From Bacteroidales bacterium (GTDB taxonomy: Bacteria; Bacteroidota; Bacteroidia; Bacteroidales; UBA7960), in contig SKTA01000121.1 in the NCBI GenBank assembly GCA_007122745.1, positions 1 through 5,914 of the forward strand: 5,914 bases of DNA, read 5' to 3'. The notes below the pieces were generated by a model. That model made no database searches. It was not told the origin of the DNA and saw only the letters and a program-made list of their open reading frames with translations. Below are positions 5,886-5,914 of the stretch, one piece after another (position 1 is the first letter of the stretch; every line of letters begins with the position of its first letter). Made by a program: the position numbers and the translations under genes.

Positions 5886-5914
5886 ATTTCAATCTCAATT
5901 AATGTAAAAACTTC

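Larger units (their letters stand above)
1..5914 (-). other. Fused str-S10 ribosomal protein operon (partial)
   Basis: Nine genes run in one direction with gaps of 37, 28, 26, 39, -10, 48, 6 and 29 nt. No run of a GC-rich hairpin plus T tract on the coding strand interrupts them, which supports a single transcript that extends past both window ends. The tuf gene that ends the str operon in many bacteria is missing between fusA and rpsJ, an arrangement usual in Bacteroidota. Confidence 0.85.

Noticed and set aside
4972..5914. A promoter or leader regulator in the rpsL-rpsG or rpsG-fusA gaps or before rpsL
   Set aside because: I looked for the Bacteroidota -7 motif (TAnnTTTG) and for stable stems on the coding strand and saw none convincing. 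The gaps are only 28-37 nt, and only 29 nt precede rpsL.

Overview
This window is a compact block of housekeeping translation genes. All of them lie on the minus strand, so the operon reads from position 5914 down to 1. In transcription order they are rpsL (S12), rpsG (S7), fusA (EF-G), rpsJ (S10), rplC (L3), rplD (L4), rplW (L23), rplB (L2) and the first 15 codons of rpsS (S19), which the left edge cuts off. The block fuses the classical str operon (rpsL-rpsG-fusA) to the head of the S10 operon, with no tuf gene between them. Every gap is under 50 nt, rplC and rplD overlap by 10 nt, and I see no internal terminator, promoter, RNA gene, mobile element or CRISPR array. No stretch longer than 300 bases lacks a gene.

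The organism is very probably a member of the Bacteroidota, most likely Bacteroidia-like, though I cannot name a genus. The grounds are the protein signatures (S12 starting MPTIQQLVRKGRK, L2 with NPVDHPMGGGEGR, L3 with THGQHNRLRAPGSLGA, S10 with LKSYD.NLVDKSAEKIVKTVKTTG), the tuf-less fusion of str and S10, the moderate G+C content, and the near absence of Shine-Dalgarno sequences in front of highly expressed genes. Start regions are A-rich instead, as in Bacteroidota.

Functionally the genes form one module. S12, S7, S10 and S19 build the decoding centre and head of the 30S subunit. EF-G moves tRNAs and mRNA through it. L2, L3 and L4 build the core of the peptidyl-transferase region and the tunnel wall, and L23 forms the nascent-chain exit site. 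Co-transcription fits balanced supply. The leader RNAs that E. coli uses for S7 and L4 feedback have no room here: the rpsL-rpsG gap is 37 nt and the fusA-rpsJ gap is 26 nt.

I found no new biological system. The most unusual feature is at the left end. The rpsS start codon is followed directly by 18 consecutive A residues on the coding strand, encoding six lysines where other S19 proteins have a sequence like SRSLKK. The spacing to the conserved GPY motif is kept exactly. This is either a real, slippage-prone start region or an assembly artefact in a homopolymer, and it is the point most worth checking. Lesser points are a GTG start for rpsJ, a small hairpin in the rplD-rplW gap, and lineage-type substitutions in L3 and L4.
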